Assembly (NCBI GenBank): GCA_051646055.1
Contig: JBOFCM010000166.1
Span: forward strand, 1-15,273
Length of the DNA: 15,273 nt
Origin: JAGNZR01 sp051646055
GTDB lineage: Bacteria; Fusobacteriota; Fusobacteriia; Fusobacteriales; Fusobacteriaceae
Direction of reading: 5' to 3'
Made by a program: the position numbers and the translations under genes. This document shows, in pieces, positions 1-7,422 of the stretch. The stretch's first letter is position 1, and each line of letters opens with the position of its first letter. The notes under the pieces are model-generated. The model was not told the origin of the DNA, made no database searches, and saw nothing but the letters and a program-made list of their open reading frames with translations.

Positions 1-584
1 CTCAGCCTAATATGCCGGCATGGGGAGCAAAGAGCAGAAGAATCGGAAATAATCCTGTAATATTCGCTGCACCTAGAAAAGAGGGGGCAGTTGTTGCAGA
101 TGTAGCGGTAGCACAGTTTTCTTATGGGCAGATGGAAGCGACAAAATTGAGAGGAGAGCTTCTTCCAGTTCCAGGTGGGTATAATGAAAATGGTGAGATA
201 TCGAGAGATCCTGCGGAAATCGAAAAAACATGGAGAGTTTTACCTATTGGATTTTGGAAGGGATCTGGACTTTCAATAATGTTGGATGTAATTGCCAGTG
301 TGCTTTCTGATGGAAATTCTGTTGAGAAAGTAGGGGAATTAGGAAGCGATGAATATGGATTGTCTCAAGTTCTTATAGCGATAGATACAGAAAAAATGTC
401 AGATCCATCAAGAGTTGAAGAGATAGTGAATAGTACTCTTGATTACATCAAGGGATCAGATCCAGTAGAAGAAAATGGAAAAATTTATTACCCTGGAGAA
501 CTCGAATTGATGAAAAGAAAAGAAAATATGGAGTTAGGAATACCTGTGGAAGATGTTGTTTGGGAAAAACTAAAGTCTTTGTAA
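1..584 (+). CDS. dlgD: 2,3-diketo-L-gulonate reductase, YiaK/Ldh2 family (5' truncated by window)
   Basis: The reading frame is already open at base 3 and runs to a TAA at 582-584; about 140 N-terminal residues of a ~330-residue family lie outside the window. The visible part closely follows remembered E. coli YiaK (DlgD): MPAWGAK, an RIGNNP block, FSYGQME, LPVPGGY, then LPIGFWKGSG, LSDG and SDEYGLSQ. This family uses NAD(P)H in a non-Rossmann fold; DlgD reduces 2,3-diketo-L-gulonate to 3-keto-L-gulonate in the cytoplasm. The SDEYG block and the nearby TRAP transporter, also present in the E. coli yia operon, favour YiaK over malate or ureidoglycolate members of the family. The exact substrate is inferred. 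The gene is followed after 22 bp by the MDR dehydrogenase, so the two are probably cotranscribed. The ATG at 12 is an internal methionine, not the start. Confidence 0.85.
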   Translation, partial: QPNMPAWGAKSRRIGNNPVIFAAPRKEGAVVADVAVAQFSYGQMEATKLRGELLPVPGGYNENGEISRDPAEIEKTWRVLPIGFWKGSGLSIMLDVIASVLSDGNSVEKVGELGSDEYGLSQVLIAIDTEKMSDPSRVEEIVNSTLDYIKGSDPVEENGKIYYPGELELMKRKENMELGIPVEDVVWEKLKSL

Positions 585-606
585 GAGAATAGATGAGGGA
601 GGAAAT

Positions 607-1626
607 ATGAAAGTTTTACAAGTTGAACAACCGAGAAAAATGGTTTTGATAGAGAAAGAAATACCTAAAATAGATGAGCATAATAATGTACTTATAAAAG
701 TTAAAGCAGTAGGAATTTGTGGATCTGACATGCATATATATCATGGGACATCTCCTGTGGCAACTTATCCAAGAGTAGTGGGACATGAAGTTGTAGGTGA
801 AGTAATTGATACTTTTTCAAATGTAAGTACTTTGAAAAAAGGAGATAAAGTTGTTCTTGAGCCGATGATTGCTTGTGGTGAGTGTTATGCTTGTAAGTCG
901 GGAAGACCAAATGCCTGTGCAAAGCTTACAGTTAGAGGATGCCATGTGGACGGAGGATTCCAAGAGTATTATACAGCTCCTGAAAAAAACTTTTTTAAAT
1001 TTAAAGATGAAATTCCTTGGGAAACTGCAGCCATGATAGAGCCTTATACGATAGCTGCGCAGATAACTTGGAGGGCAGATATAAGACCTGGAGATTATGT
1101 ATTTATTATAGGAGCTGGACCTATAGGATTATGTGTACTTGAAATGGCTAAACTAAAAGGTGGGATAGCTATAATTTCAGATTTCAATGAGAAGAGACTA
1201 GCTGTTGCTAAAGAGTTGGGAGCAGATTATACGATAAATCCTAAAAATGAAGATCCGTTAGAGAAAGTTCGTGAAATAACAGGCGGATCAGGTTCTAATG
1301 TAACTATTGATGCTGTATGTATGCCACAGACATTTAAACAGGCAATAGATATAACTTCAGTTGCAGGAAGAGTTATGTGCTTGGGATTCACAAAAGAAAC
1401 TTCGGATATAGCTCAGATAGGAATAACTATAAAGGAATTAGATATTAGAGGATCTAGACACCAGACGTATAAATTTAAAGAAGTGGTTCAATTATTTAAT
1501 GAAAATAAATTAAATCCAGAAAAATTAATATCTCATGTTATAGATTTTGAAGATACAATGAAGGGGATAGAGATGATAGAAACTGTCCCTGAACAGGTTT
1601 GTAAAGTAGTAATAAAATTTGATTAG
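607..1626 (+). CDS. Zinc-dependent MDR dehydrogenase, sugar/sugar-acid type (L-idonate/L-galactonate 5-dehydrogenase-like)
   Basis: A 339-residue medium-chain dehydrogenase of full family length. Catalytic zinc ligands are visible at C38 (GICGSD), H60-E61 (GHE) and E145 (IEP). The structural zinc loop has C90, C93, C96 and C104. The Rossmann fingerprint GAGPIG is at 169-174, and D192 after the second strand predicts NAD(H) rather than NADP(H). Overall it resembles threonine/sorbitol dehydrogenase relatives, including E. coli YjjN/LgoD and IdnD, which oxidise a hydroxyl of sugar acids. With the YiaK-like gene 22 bp upstream and a TRAP transporter downstream, a role in aldonate or ketogulonate interconversion is likely, but the substrate cannot be read from sequence. 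A GGGAGG ribosome site precedes the ATG at good distance. A strong hairpin at 1689-1730 follows the stop. Confidence 0.88.
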   Translation: MKVLQVEQPRKMVLIEKEIPKIDEHNNVLIKVKAVGICGSDMHIYHGTSPVATYPRVVGHEVVGEVIDTFSNVSTLKKGDKVVLEPMIACGECYACKSGRPNACAKLTVRGCHVDGGFQEYYTAPEKNFFKFKDEIPWETAAMIEPYTIAAQITWRADIRPGDYVFIIGAGPIGLCVLEMAKLKGGIAIISDFNEKRLAVAKELGADYTINPKNEDPLEKVREITGGSGSNVTIDAVCMPQTFKQAIDITSVAGRVMCLGFTKETSDIAQIGITIKELDIRGSRHQTYKFKEVVQLFNENKLNPEKLISHVIDFEDTMKGIEMIETVPEQVCKVVIKFD

Positions 1627-1688
1627 AATATAAAATTTTAGAGATAAAAAAATATTGAATAAGAAGTAAAAAAGGAAAACGAGAGCGT

Positions 1689-1732
1689 TTTGAAAGGGGG
1701 GGGATAATGTTTTATCTGCCCCCTTTCAAATT
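1689..1732 (+). terminator. Long hairpin after the dehydrogenase gene, probable terminator
   Basis: A perfect 12-bp stem pairs TTTGAAAGGGGG (1689-1700) with CCCCCTTTCAAA (1719-1730). A second 5-bp stem GATAA/TTATC (1703-1707 with 1712-1716) lies inside, across a 2x2 internal loop, with a TGTT apex. The T-run that follows is poor (TTATT), so termination may be weak or the structure may instead stabilise the 3' end. Confidence 0.6.
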
Positions 1733-1760
1733 ATTGAAACTTAATAATCTTGAAATTCCG

Positions 1761-1769
1761 TGGTATAAT
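1761..1769 (+). promoter_or_regulatory. Extended -10 promoter of the GntR regulator gene
   Basis: TGG followed by TATAAT (1764-1769) is a good extended -10 element. No convincing -35 is seen 17 bp upstream, which extended -10 promoters tolerate. The expected start is near 1776, about 46 nt before the TTG start codon. An ACTTG half-site (1773-1777) just downstream also occurs in the palindrome at the dctP promoter. Confidence 0.5.
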
Positions 1770-1821
1770 TGAACTTGATTGAATGGAAAAATAAAATTAT
1801 TAGATTAGAGGTGTAGGAAAT

Positions 1822-2493
1822 TTGCTAGGTAAAGTGAAGGAAAATTCGAGAGAACATGTTTATAAAATATTGAAAAGTGAAATAATGTGTTTGGAACTTC
1901 TTCCAGGACAGAGTATAAGTGAGGTCGACTTGGCCAGTAGATTGGGAGTAAGTAGAACTCCTGTGAGAGAGGTTTTTGTAAGGTTAATTGCAGAAAATTT
2001 GATTGAAGTTTATCCTCAAAGAGGAACATTTATCTCAAAAATTAATTTAGATTTCGTGGAAGAGGGATTTGAAGTAAGGAAATTGATAGAAAAAGATGTT
2101 TTAAAATGTGCTATAAAAAATATACAGGATGAAGAGCTGAAAGTTTTATATAAAAATCTTTACCTACAGAAAGGTAACATCGAATTTGGTGGAGATGTCA
2201 AAGAAAGATTTACTTTGGATAATGATTTTCATGAACAGATATACAAGATAGCAAAAAGGCGAATAACTTGGGAAGGGATTCAAAATATATGTACCCACTA
2301 TGATAGGGTTAGATTTTTAGATGCTCTTGAAAATATAAAAGGGAATAAAACGATACAGCAGCACACTGAAATTTATGAGATATTAAAAGATAAATCCTCT
2401 GAAAAAATAGGTGCGATTGTGGAGGAACATCTTTCAAATTTTAAAGAGAAAATAGAGATATTTAAGACGAAATATCCTGAATATTTTAAATAA
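1822..2493 (+). CDS. GntR-family transcriptional regulator, FadR subfamily with FCD domain
   Basis: A 223-residue DNA-binding regulator. The N-terminal winged helix-turn-helix spans about residues 7-75, with the signature LASRLGVSRTPVRE and the wing YPQRGTFIS. The C-terminal FCD domain covers about 80-215 and keeps the usual metal/ligand set D133, H137, H181 and H203. FCD regulators commonly bind small carboxylates such as sugar acids and repress the neighbouring catabolic and transport genes, which fits the dehydrogenases upstream and the TRAP transporter downstream. The start is TTG at 1822, chosen because AGAGGTG (1807-1813) lies 8 nt upstream and the reading frame upstream of it is closed by TAG at 1814-1816. 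It has its own promoter and terminator, so it is a single-gene unit inside the locus. The effector is not known. Confidence 0.88.
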   Translation: MLGKVKENSREHVYKILKSEIMCLELLPGQSISEVDLASRLGVSRTPVREVFVRLIAENLIEVYPQRGTFISKINLDFVEEGFEVRKLIEKDVLKCAIKNIQDEELKVLYKNLYLQKGNIEFGGDVKERFTLDNDFHEQIYKIAKRRITWEGIQNICTHYDRVRFLDALENIKGNKTIQQHTEIYEILKDKSSEKIGAIVEEHLSNFKEKIEIFKTKYPEYFK

Positions 2494-2516
2494 TATTTTT
2501 TAGAGGTAACTGATTT

Positions 2517-2548
2517 AAGAGAGAAGACAAAATCTTCTCTTTTTTTTA
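2517..2548 (+). terminator. Intrinsic terminator after the GntR gene
   Basis: AGAGAAGA (2520-2527) pairs with TCTTCTCT (2533-2540) around a CAAAA loop, followed by a run of seven further T's. The stem can extend by G-U and A-U pairs into the T-run. It separates the regulator from the TRAP operon. Confidence 0.85.
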
Positions 2549-2605
2549 TATTTGACAATTTTGTAAATTATAGTGTTTGCAAAAAACAAAAAAAGAACTT
2601 AAAAA

Positions 2606-2613
2606 GAATACAA
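2606..2613 (-). promoter_or_regulatory. Inverted copy of the TTGTATTC box upstream of the dctP promoter
   Basis: GAATACAA here is the exact reverse complement of TTGTATTC at 2660-2667. The two boxes lie 54 bp apart and flank the -35/-10 region, an arrangement compatible with a pair of operator sites. That they bind the GntR protein is inference. Confidence 0.35.
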
Positions 2614-2628
2614 TGTTCTAAAATTTTG

Positions 2629-2657
2629 TTGACATCGTTGAAAACAAATGTTAAAAT
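2629..2657 (+). promoter_or_regulatory. Promoter of the dctPQM TRAP operon
   Basis: TTGACA (2629-2634), a 17-bp spacer, then TAAAAT (2652-2657): a perfect -35 with a near-consensus -10. Transcription is expected to begin near 2664, about 32 nt before dctP, inside the palindrome at 2658-2671. Confidence 0.8.
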
Positions 2658-2671
2658 ACTTGTATTCAAGT
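2658..2671. promoter_or_regulatory. Candidate operator over the dctP transcription start
   Basis: ACTTG-TATT-CAAGT is a perfect 5-bp-arm palindrome abutting the -10 element. Its T-T-G-T-A-T core resembles sites bound by FCD-type GntR proteins, and a bound repressor here would block initiation. Assignment to the adjacent GntR regulator is inference. Confidence 0.5.
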
Positions 2672-2695
2672 TAAAAAAATTAGGGAGGGGTTTAA

Positions 2696-3676
2696 ATGAG
2701 AAAGTTTGTTAAGGGAGCAACACTTTTGGGAGCGACACTGCTCTTATCTGTAACAGTAATGGGAAAAACTGTGGTACTAAAATTAGCTGATAACCATGCA
2801 GAAGACTATCCTACAGTAATGGGAGATAAGTATTTTGCTAAATTGGTTGAAGAGAAATCTAATGGAAGAATAAAAATTGAGGTCTATCCAGGAGGACAGC
2901 TGGGATCGGAAGAAACAACGATTGAACAGGTTCAGTTCGGAGCTATTGACATGGTAAGAACAAGTCTCTCACCTCTTGTGAAATACAACGATAAACTGAA
3001 TGCACTAATGCTTCCATATCTCTATAAAGATACTGAGCATATGTTTAAAGTTCTAGACGGACCTATTGGAGATGAGTTCCAGACAGCACTTGTCAAAAAT
3101 AATATGAGAGGAGTATCTTGGTTTGATGGAGGACAGAGAAATTTCTATAACACAAAGAGAGAAATTAAAACTGTATCGGATCTTAAAGGAATGAAAATTA
3201 GAGTACAGGACAATGCACTTATGATGGATCTTATCCAAGCTTTGGGAGCTTCTCCTACACCAATGGCTTTTGGAGAGGTATATGGTGCTCTTCAGACAGG
3301 AGTTATAGATGGAGCAGAAAATAATACTCCAAGCTACGATTCTACAAGTCATTTCGAAGTAGCAAAGTTTTATACTGAAGATGGGCATATAAGGGTTCCA
3401 GAGATGCTTTTAATTAATAATAAAAAATTTAATGCACTTTCTAAAGAGGATCAAATGGTAATTATAGAAGCTGGAAAAGAAGCATCTAAAAAGCAGAGAG
3501 AATTTTGGGCAGAGAGAGAAACTAGATCTTTGGAAAAAGTTGCAGCAGGCGGAGCAAAAATTACGCAGCTGACAGATGGAGAAAAGCAAGAATTCCAAAA
3601 AGCTGTTGAGAAATTGTATACTAAATTTGCAGGGAAATATATGGATGTTGTAAATAAAATAAAAGATACAAAATAG
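2696..3676 (+). CDS. dctP: TRAP transporter substrate-binding protein DctP, sugar-acid type
   Basis: A 326-residue periplasmic binding protein of usual DctP length. The signal peptide occupies about residues 1-23 (basic MRKFVK, hydrophobic core, VMG before K24). It then follows the family pattern: YPGGQLGSE (64-72), GAIDM (82-86), LKGMKIRV with the carboxylate-clamping R169, FGEVYGALQTGVIDGAENN (192-210) and TPSYDSTSH. R148 in GQRNFYNTK is a likely second arginine contact. The NN-TPSY block is typical of TRAP binding proteins for uronates and related sugar acids, matching the catabolic genes upstream. The protein hands substrate to DctQM for sodium-driven uptake. It is preceded by GGGAGGGG and led by its own promoter. 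A hairpin plus T-run after the stop probably makes DctP more abundant than the membrane subunits. Confidence 0.93.
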   Translation: MRKFVKGATLLGATLLLSVTVMGKTVVLKLADNHAEDYPTVMGDKYFAKLVEEKSNGRIKIEVYPGGQLGSEETTIEQVQFGAIDMVRTSLSPLVKYNDKLNALMLPYLYKDTEHMFKVLDGPIGDEFQTALVKNNMRGVSWFDGGQRNFYNTKREIKTVSDLKGMKIRVQDNALMMDLIQALGASPTPMAFGEVYGALQTGVIDGAENNTPSYDSTSHFEVAKFYTEDGHIRVPEMLLINNKKFNALSKEDQMVIIEAGKEASKKQREFWAERETRSLEKVAAGGAKITQLTDGEKQEFQKAVEKLYTKFAGKYMDVVNKIKDTK

Positions 3677-3683
3677 AAGCTGT

Positions 3684-3706
3684 GGGAGAGTCCGCTCTCC
3701 CTTTTT
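3684..3706 (+). terminator. Intra-operon hairpin between dctP and dctQ
   Basis: GGGAGAG (3684-3690) pairs with CTCTCCC (3695-3701) around a TCCG loop and is followed by TTTTTCTTT. It resembles a partial terminator or an mRNA-stabilising 3' end, which would raise dctP transcript over dctQM. The dctQ start codon is only 27 bp beyond the stem. Confidence 0.7.
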
Positions 3707-3728
3707 CTTTAAAAACAGGGAGGAGAAA

Positions 3729-4214
3729 ATGAATTTTATTAAGGTCATTTTTGATAAAATGGAAAAGTTGATGGAATATATGGGAATGGTACTTTTGAGC
3801 TCTATGATATTGATTATTGGTGGGCAGGTCATATCTAGATATTTTTTTAAATTTACTCCGAGATGGTCGGAAGAGTTAGCTCTACTCTGTATGATTTGGT
3901 TCTCTTTTATAGGGATGGCTATAGGGGTAAAGATGGGGATACATATAAGTATTGAGTATTTTATGGATAGAGCTCCAAAATCGGTAAAAAAATATGTTGG
4001 TATGTTTGATCAACTTTTAGTTATTACTTTTGGAGTAATACTTTTAATAAAAGGATATGAACTTTCCGAGATGACATGGTATTCTGTTATGCCAAGTTTA
4101 GGAATTCCTACAACATTTCAGTATGCTGCAGTTCCTATTTCAGGATTTTTTATAGCAGTTTATGCGTTGTTTGATCTTATAGCAATTATAAAAAATAAAG
4201 GAGAGAGAGGATAA
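3729..4214 (+). CDS. dctQ: TRAP transporter small permease DctQ
   Basis: A 161-residue inner-membrane protein with four hydrophobic segments at about 18-36, 50-68, 93-109 and 133-153, as expected for DctQ. Family landmarks are visible: the W46-SEEL motif after the first segment, GIHISIEYF near 70-78, the P122-SLGIP127 turn before the last segment, and YAAVPISG (132-139). DctQ packs against DctM and helps dock the binding protein. AGGGAGGAG sits a few bases before the ATG. The stop codon overlaps the dctM start by one base (TAATG), so translation of the two is coupled. Confidence 0.92.
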   Translation: MNFIKVIFDKMEKLMEYMGMVLLSSMILIIGGQVISRYFFKFTPRWSEELALLCMIWFSFIGMAIGVKMGIHISIEYFMDRAPKSVKKYVGMFDQLLVITFGVILLIKGYELSEMTWYSVMPSLGIPTTFQYAAVPISGFFIAVYALFDLIAIIKNKGERG

Positions 4215-5494
4215 TGGAAATATTAATGCTTTTAGGGTCCCTGTTTCTGTTTTTGGTGATACGTCTGCCAATAGCTTTTGCTCTTGGAGCTTCGGCTACA
4301 GTAACGGCACTTTATATGGGAATTCCCACGATTGTAGTGGCACAAAAAATGGTGGAGGGAGTAAAAAGTTTCTCTCTTATGGCGATCCCTTTTTTCATTA
4401 TAGCAGGGGAAATTATGGGGCAGGGAGGAATCTCTAGAAGGCTTATAGATTTTTCCAATGTTATAATAGGCCGAGTTCGTGGAGGACTTGCCATGGTGAA
4501 CATACTTTCCAGCATGTTCTTTGGAGGAATTTCAGGATCTTCTGTTGCGGATACCTCATCTATTGGTACAATAATGATACCTATGATGGAAAAAGAGGGG
4601 TATGATAAGGACTATGCAGTAAATGTGACAATAACTTCATCTACTCAAGGAGTTATCGTCCCACCAAGTCACAATATGATAATATATTCGGTGGCAGCAG
4701 GAGGCCTTTCAGTTGGAAAACTTTTTCTGGGAGGGATTGTCCCAGGAGTATTACTTGGACTCACACTTATGGCACTGAGTTACTGGATAGCTGTAAAGAG
4801 AAATTATCCTAAAGGGGAAAAAATTTCCATGGCTAAAGCCAAAGTTATTGTCCGTGAAAGTTTTTTAGGTCTTATGACTGCCGTAATTATAATGGGCGGA
4901 GTTGTAAGTGGGATATTTACTGCTACGGAATCAGCAGCGATAGCGGCTATATATGCCTTCATAATAACTTATTTTGTATATAAAGATGTACCACTCAGCA
5001 ATTTTATTGTTGTACTGAAAAACTCTTTGAGAACGTTAGCTATGGTAATGGCAGTTATTGCCACTTCAAGTGCTTTCGGATATATGATGGCGATGTTGAA
5101 AGTACCACAGTATATCACAAATTATATATTAGATTTTTCAGATAACAGATTCGTAATAATGATACTTGTAAATCTTGTACTTCTCATATTAGGAATGATA
5201 ATGGATATGGCTCCTCTTATTCTTATAACTACTCCTATACTGATGCCTGTGGTTGCAAAGATAGGAATGGATCCTATACAGTTTGGGATAATAATGATGC
5301 TTAATCTGGGAATAGGGCTTTTGACACCACCTGTAGGATCAACTCTTTTTGTAGGGTGTTCCATAGCAGATATCTCTATAGAAAAAATAGCCAAATCGCT
5401 GAAACCTTTCTATATAATGTTGTTCCTATATCTGATGGCAGTAACATTTATTCCTATGATAACATTGTGGTTACCTAATTTGATTATGGGATAA
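4214..5494 (+). CDS. dctM: TRAP transporter large permease DctM
   Basis: A 426-residue polytopic membrane protein of normal DctM length, the ion-coupled elevator subunit of the TRAP system. Conserved blocks include FFGGISGSSVADTSSIG (102-118), GVIVPPSHNMIIY (146-158), IFTATESAAIAA (234-245), the D331-MAP region and LGIGLLTPPVG (365-375), the repeated hairpin motifs that form the substrate and Na+ sites. The ATG overlaps the dctQ stop and uses the purine-rich GAGAGAGAGG just upstream as ribosome site. It is the last gene of the operon; a strong bidirectional terminator follows within 10 bp. Uptake of a sugar acid such as a diketo- or ketogulonate, or a uronate, is inferred from the neighbouring genes. 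Confidence 0.94.
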   Translation: MEILMLLGSLFLFLVIRLPIAFALGASATVTALYMGIPTIVVAQKMVEGVKSFSLMAIPFFIIAGEIMGQGGISRRLIDFSNVIIGRVRGGLAMVNILSSMFFGGISGSSVADTSSIGTIMIPMMEKEGYDKDYAVNVTITSSTQGVIVPPSHNMIIYSVAAGGLSVGKLFLGGIVPGVLLGLTLMALSYWIAVKRNYPKGEKISMAKAKVIVRESFLGLMTAVIIMGGVVSGIFTATESAAIAAIYAFIITYFVYKDVPLSNFIVVLKNSLRTLAMVMAVIATSSAFGYMMAMLKVPQYITNYILDFSDNRFVIMILVNLVLLILGMIMDMAPLILITTPILMPVVAKIGMDPIQFGIIMMLNLGIGLLTPPVGSTLFVGCSIADISIEKIAKSLKPFYIMLFLYLMAVTFIPMITLWLPNLIMG

Positions 5495-5500
5495 AAAATA

Positions 5501-5538
5501 AAAAAATCCTTCCAAAATTATTTTGGAGGGATTTTTTT
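5501..5538. terminator. Bidirectional terminator between dctM and the MarR gene
   Basis: A run of A's, ATCC and T at 5501-5510, then TCCAAAA (5511-5517), pair with TTTTGGA (5521-5527) and the GGGAT plus T-run beyond, around a TTA loop. The roughly 17-bp stem includes one G-U pair and ends in seven T's. The A-run on the left gives a T-tail on the minus strand, so both convergent units can end here. Confidence 0.88.
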
Positions 5539-5542
5539 GCAA

Positions 5543-5959
5543 CTAGATTTTTTTTAGAAGAGTCAGAAGTTGATTGTATTCTTGGAAAGAAAGATTGTTT
5601 CCCAAAGAATTATCCAGTTTTTTTAAAATTGAAAATATAAGTGGCTTAAGTTCCAAAGCTTTTTCTGTAGGAAAAACATTGTAAACCCTTCTGTCTTTTT
5701 CATCTCGTACCCGAGAGATATATCCAAGCTCTTCAAGATTTTTGAGTGATTTGGCACTGTTTCCTTTGTCTATATGAAGGAGCTGGTGAAAGTTATCCTG
5801 ACGGACGCTTCCATGATTGTAGAGAGTCATAAGAAACATTATCTGACCTGGAAGAATGTCGCACTGATTTTCCAACAACTCCTTTGTGAGGAAAAGATGG
5901 GACTTTCTGGAAAGTATGGTTATATATTTTCCAATTGTCTCTTTCAGTTCTAGATGCAT
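5543..5959 (-). CDS. MarR-family transcriptional regulator
   Basis: A 138-residue regulator of typical MarR size. The winged helix region runs from about residue 37 to 97: LPGQIMFLMTLYNHG, recognition helix around GNSAKSLKNLEELGYI (66-81) and the wing motif RDEKDRRVYNV (85-95), the family signature. Flanking helices would form the dimer interface. It lies downstream of and overlaps the MATE pump gene by 10 bases, with GGAGGAG just before its ATG inside the pump's last codons, so it is translated from the same mRNA. The arrangement resembles the MepR/MepA pump-regulator pair of Staphylococcus, although here the pump gene comes first. The palindrome at 7390-7410 is the likely binding site, making the unit autoregulated. 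The inducing ligand is unknown. Confidence 0.88.
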   Translation of the reverse strand: MHLELKETIGKYITILSRKSHLFLTKELLENQCDILPGQIMFLMTLYNHGSVRQDNFHQLLHIDKGNSAKSLKNLEELGYISRVRDEKDRRVYNVFPTEKALELKPLIFSILKKLDNSLGNNLSFQEYNQLLTLLKKI

Positions 5960-7368
5960 CTCTCCTCCACTAAATTTTCAATAATTTCCTCTTCTATATC
6001 TTCCTCTTTTTGAAGAACGTCAAATTTTCTAAATTCTTTTATTACAAAGTATGAAGCAAGTATTGCAGAAAGAAAATCTGAGACTGGCTGTGCTACCCAA
6101 ACTCCGTCCAATTTTATGATAGGAGTCAGAATCAGAGTCACAGGAATAAGAATCAGTGCCTGTCTTGAAAGACTAAGGAAAAGTGCTATTTTAGCCTTAG
6201 CAATAGCTTGGAAAAACTGACTTCCAACCATTCCTATGGCAATAGTGGGATAACAAAGAGTATATATTTTTAGTCCTCTTACAGCAATATTCACAATAGC
6301 AGGATCACTATTGAAAGTTTTTATAACAGAATCTGAGAAAAACTGAACTATAAAATATGGGATAACTAGGAGAAGGAAGGCAAATATTCCCGACTTATAG
6401 ATAGTTTCTTTAACTCTATCATAATTTTTAGCTCCGTAATTATATCCGATGATGGGCTGAGATCCCTGAGCAATTCCGAAAATAGGCATAAGACAGAGCA
6501 TCCCGATACCATTTACAGTAGCCATGGCACCAATTGCAAAATCTCCTCCGTAAGCCTTGAGGATATTGTTGTTTATAATCTGGATAAGACTATTTACAAG
6601 CTGCATAACAAAGGGTGGGAGCCCTATTATAAGGATGATTTTTGAAATTTCCATATTCCAGAAAAAGTTTTCTTTTTTCAGCTTCAGATTGGAATATCTG
6701 CTCAGATAATAACCCACAGTCAAGATAAAAGTTAGAATTTGAGATAAAATAGTTGCATAGGCGGCCCCCTCTATCCCCATATTGAATTTGAAGATAAATA
6801 TAGGGTCTAAAATTATATTGAGTAGACAGCTGAATACCATGATAGCTGCAGAAATTTTAGGACTTCCATCACTTCTAAGAGTATTTCCCAAGGCAAATCC
6901 TGCAATATTGAAAATTGATCCAGCCAGAATGATATTCATATACTTTTCCGCATAGACAAGACTCTCGCTACTTGCTCCGAAAGCTGTAAGAATTTCCTGA
7001 GAAAAAATTAATCCTACCACTGTGATGATACCTCCCACAAGAGCAGAGAGAAGCAGAAGATTTCCTACTATTTTTTCAGCATCATCTCTCTTCCCTTGTC
7101 CAAGTTTGATTGAAATATTGGCAGCGGCCCCTACTCCCAAAAGCATACCGAAGGCAAGAAGAATTGTAACAAAGGGCATGGTAACCCCAATACCTGTGAT
7201 GGCAATGGCTCCCACCTCAGGTATATTTCCTATAAACATTCTGTCCACCACATTGTAAAGGGCACTTACCAGCATTCCGATTATGGCAGGAACCGAGTAT
7301 TTTACCAAAAGTTTTGTTATGGATTCATTTAATAATATTTTATCAGTTTGTGATTCATTATTTTTCAA
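5950..7368 (-). CDS. MATE-family multidrug efflux transporter
   Basis: A 472-residue inner-membrane transporter with about twelve hydrophobic segments, the usual MATE size and layout. Family features include the N-terminal LLVKYSVPAIIGMLVSALYNVVDRMFIGN block, LRSDGSPKISA after segment six, and the second-half counterpart GIAQGSQPIIGYNYGAKNYDRV (the QP-GYNYGA motif). It most resembles the DinF/MepA-like branch, which exports cationic drugs in exchange for Na+ or H+. The start is TTG at 7366-7368, supported by AGGAGGT (7374-7380) five bases upstream and the lack of an in-frame ATG nearby. The C-terminal tail is acidic (KEEDIEEEIIE) and its last codons overlap the MarR gene. A consensus-like promoter and an operator palindrome precede it. 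Confidence 0.92.
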   Translation of the reverse strand: MKNNESQTDKILLNESITKLLVKYSVPAIIGMLVSALYNVVDRMFIGNIPEVGAIAITGIGVTMPFVTILLAFGMLLGVGAAANISIKLGQGKRDDAEKIVGNLLLLSALVGGIITVVGLIFSQEILTAFGASSESLVYAEKYMNIILAGSIFNIAGFALGNTLRSDGSPKISAAIMVFSCLLNIILDPIFIFKFNMGIEGAAYATILSQILTFILTVGYYLSRYSNLKLKKENFFWNMEISKIILIIGLPPFVMQLVNSLIQIINNNILKAYGGDFAIGAMATVNGIGMLCLMPIFGIAQGSQPIIGYNYGAKNYDRVKETIYKSGIFAFLLLVIPYFIVQFFSDSVIKTFNSDPAIVNIAVRGLKIYTLCYPTIAIGMVGSQFFQAIAKAKIALFLSLSRQALILIPVTLILTPIIKLDGVWVAQPVSDFLSAILASYFVIKEFRKFDVLQKEEDIEEEIIENLVEERCI

Positions 7369-7389
7369 AAGAGACCTCCTAAGTTTTTA

Positions 7390-7410
7390 TTGGTTGTAAA
7401 TTACAACTAA
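7390..7410. promoter_or_regulatory. Probable MarR operator in the MATE promoter region
   Basis: GTTGTAA (7393-7399) and TTACAAC (7401-7407) are perfect inverted 7-mers around a single A. The arms extend to 10 bp each with one mismatch. Size and symmetry suit a MarR dimer. The site begins about six bases downstream of the expected MATE start point, where a bound repressor would block transcription. Confidence 0.7.
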
Positions 7411-7422
7411 TGTCCAAAGAGT

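Noticed and set aside
3410..3832. 140-codon minus-strand ORF across the dctP-dctQ junction
   Set aside because: It is antisense to two confidently identified genes and has the cysteine/phenylalanine-rich composition typical of the complement of an AT-rich coding region.
7022..7258. Plus-strand ORF opposite the MATE gene
   Set aside because: It is antisense to well-conserved MATE sequence, is serine/proline-rich as expected of a shadow frame, and lacks initiation signals.
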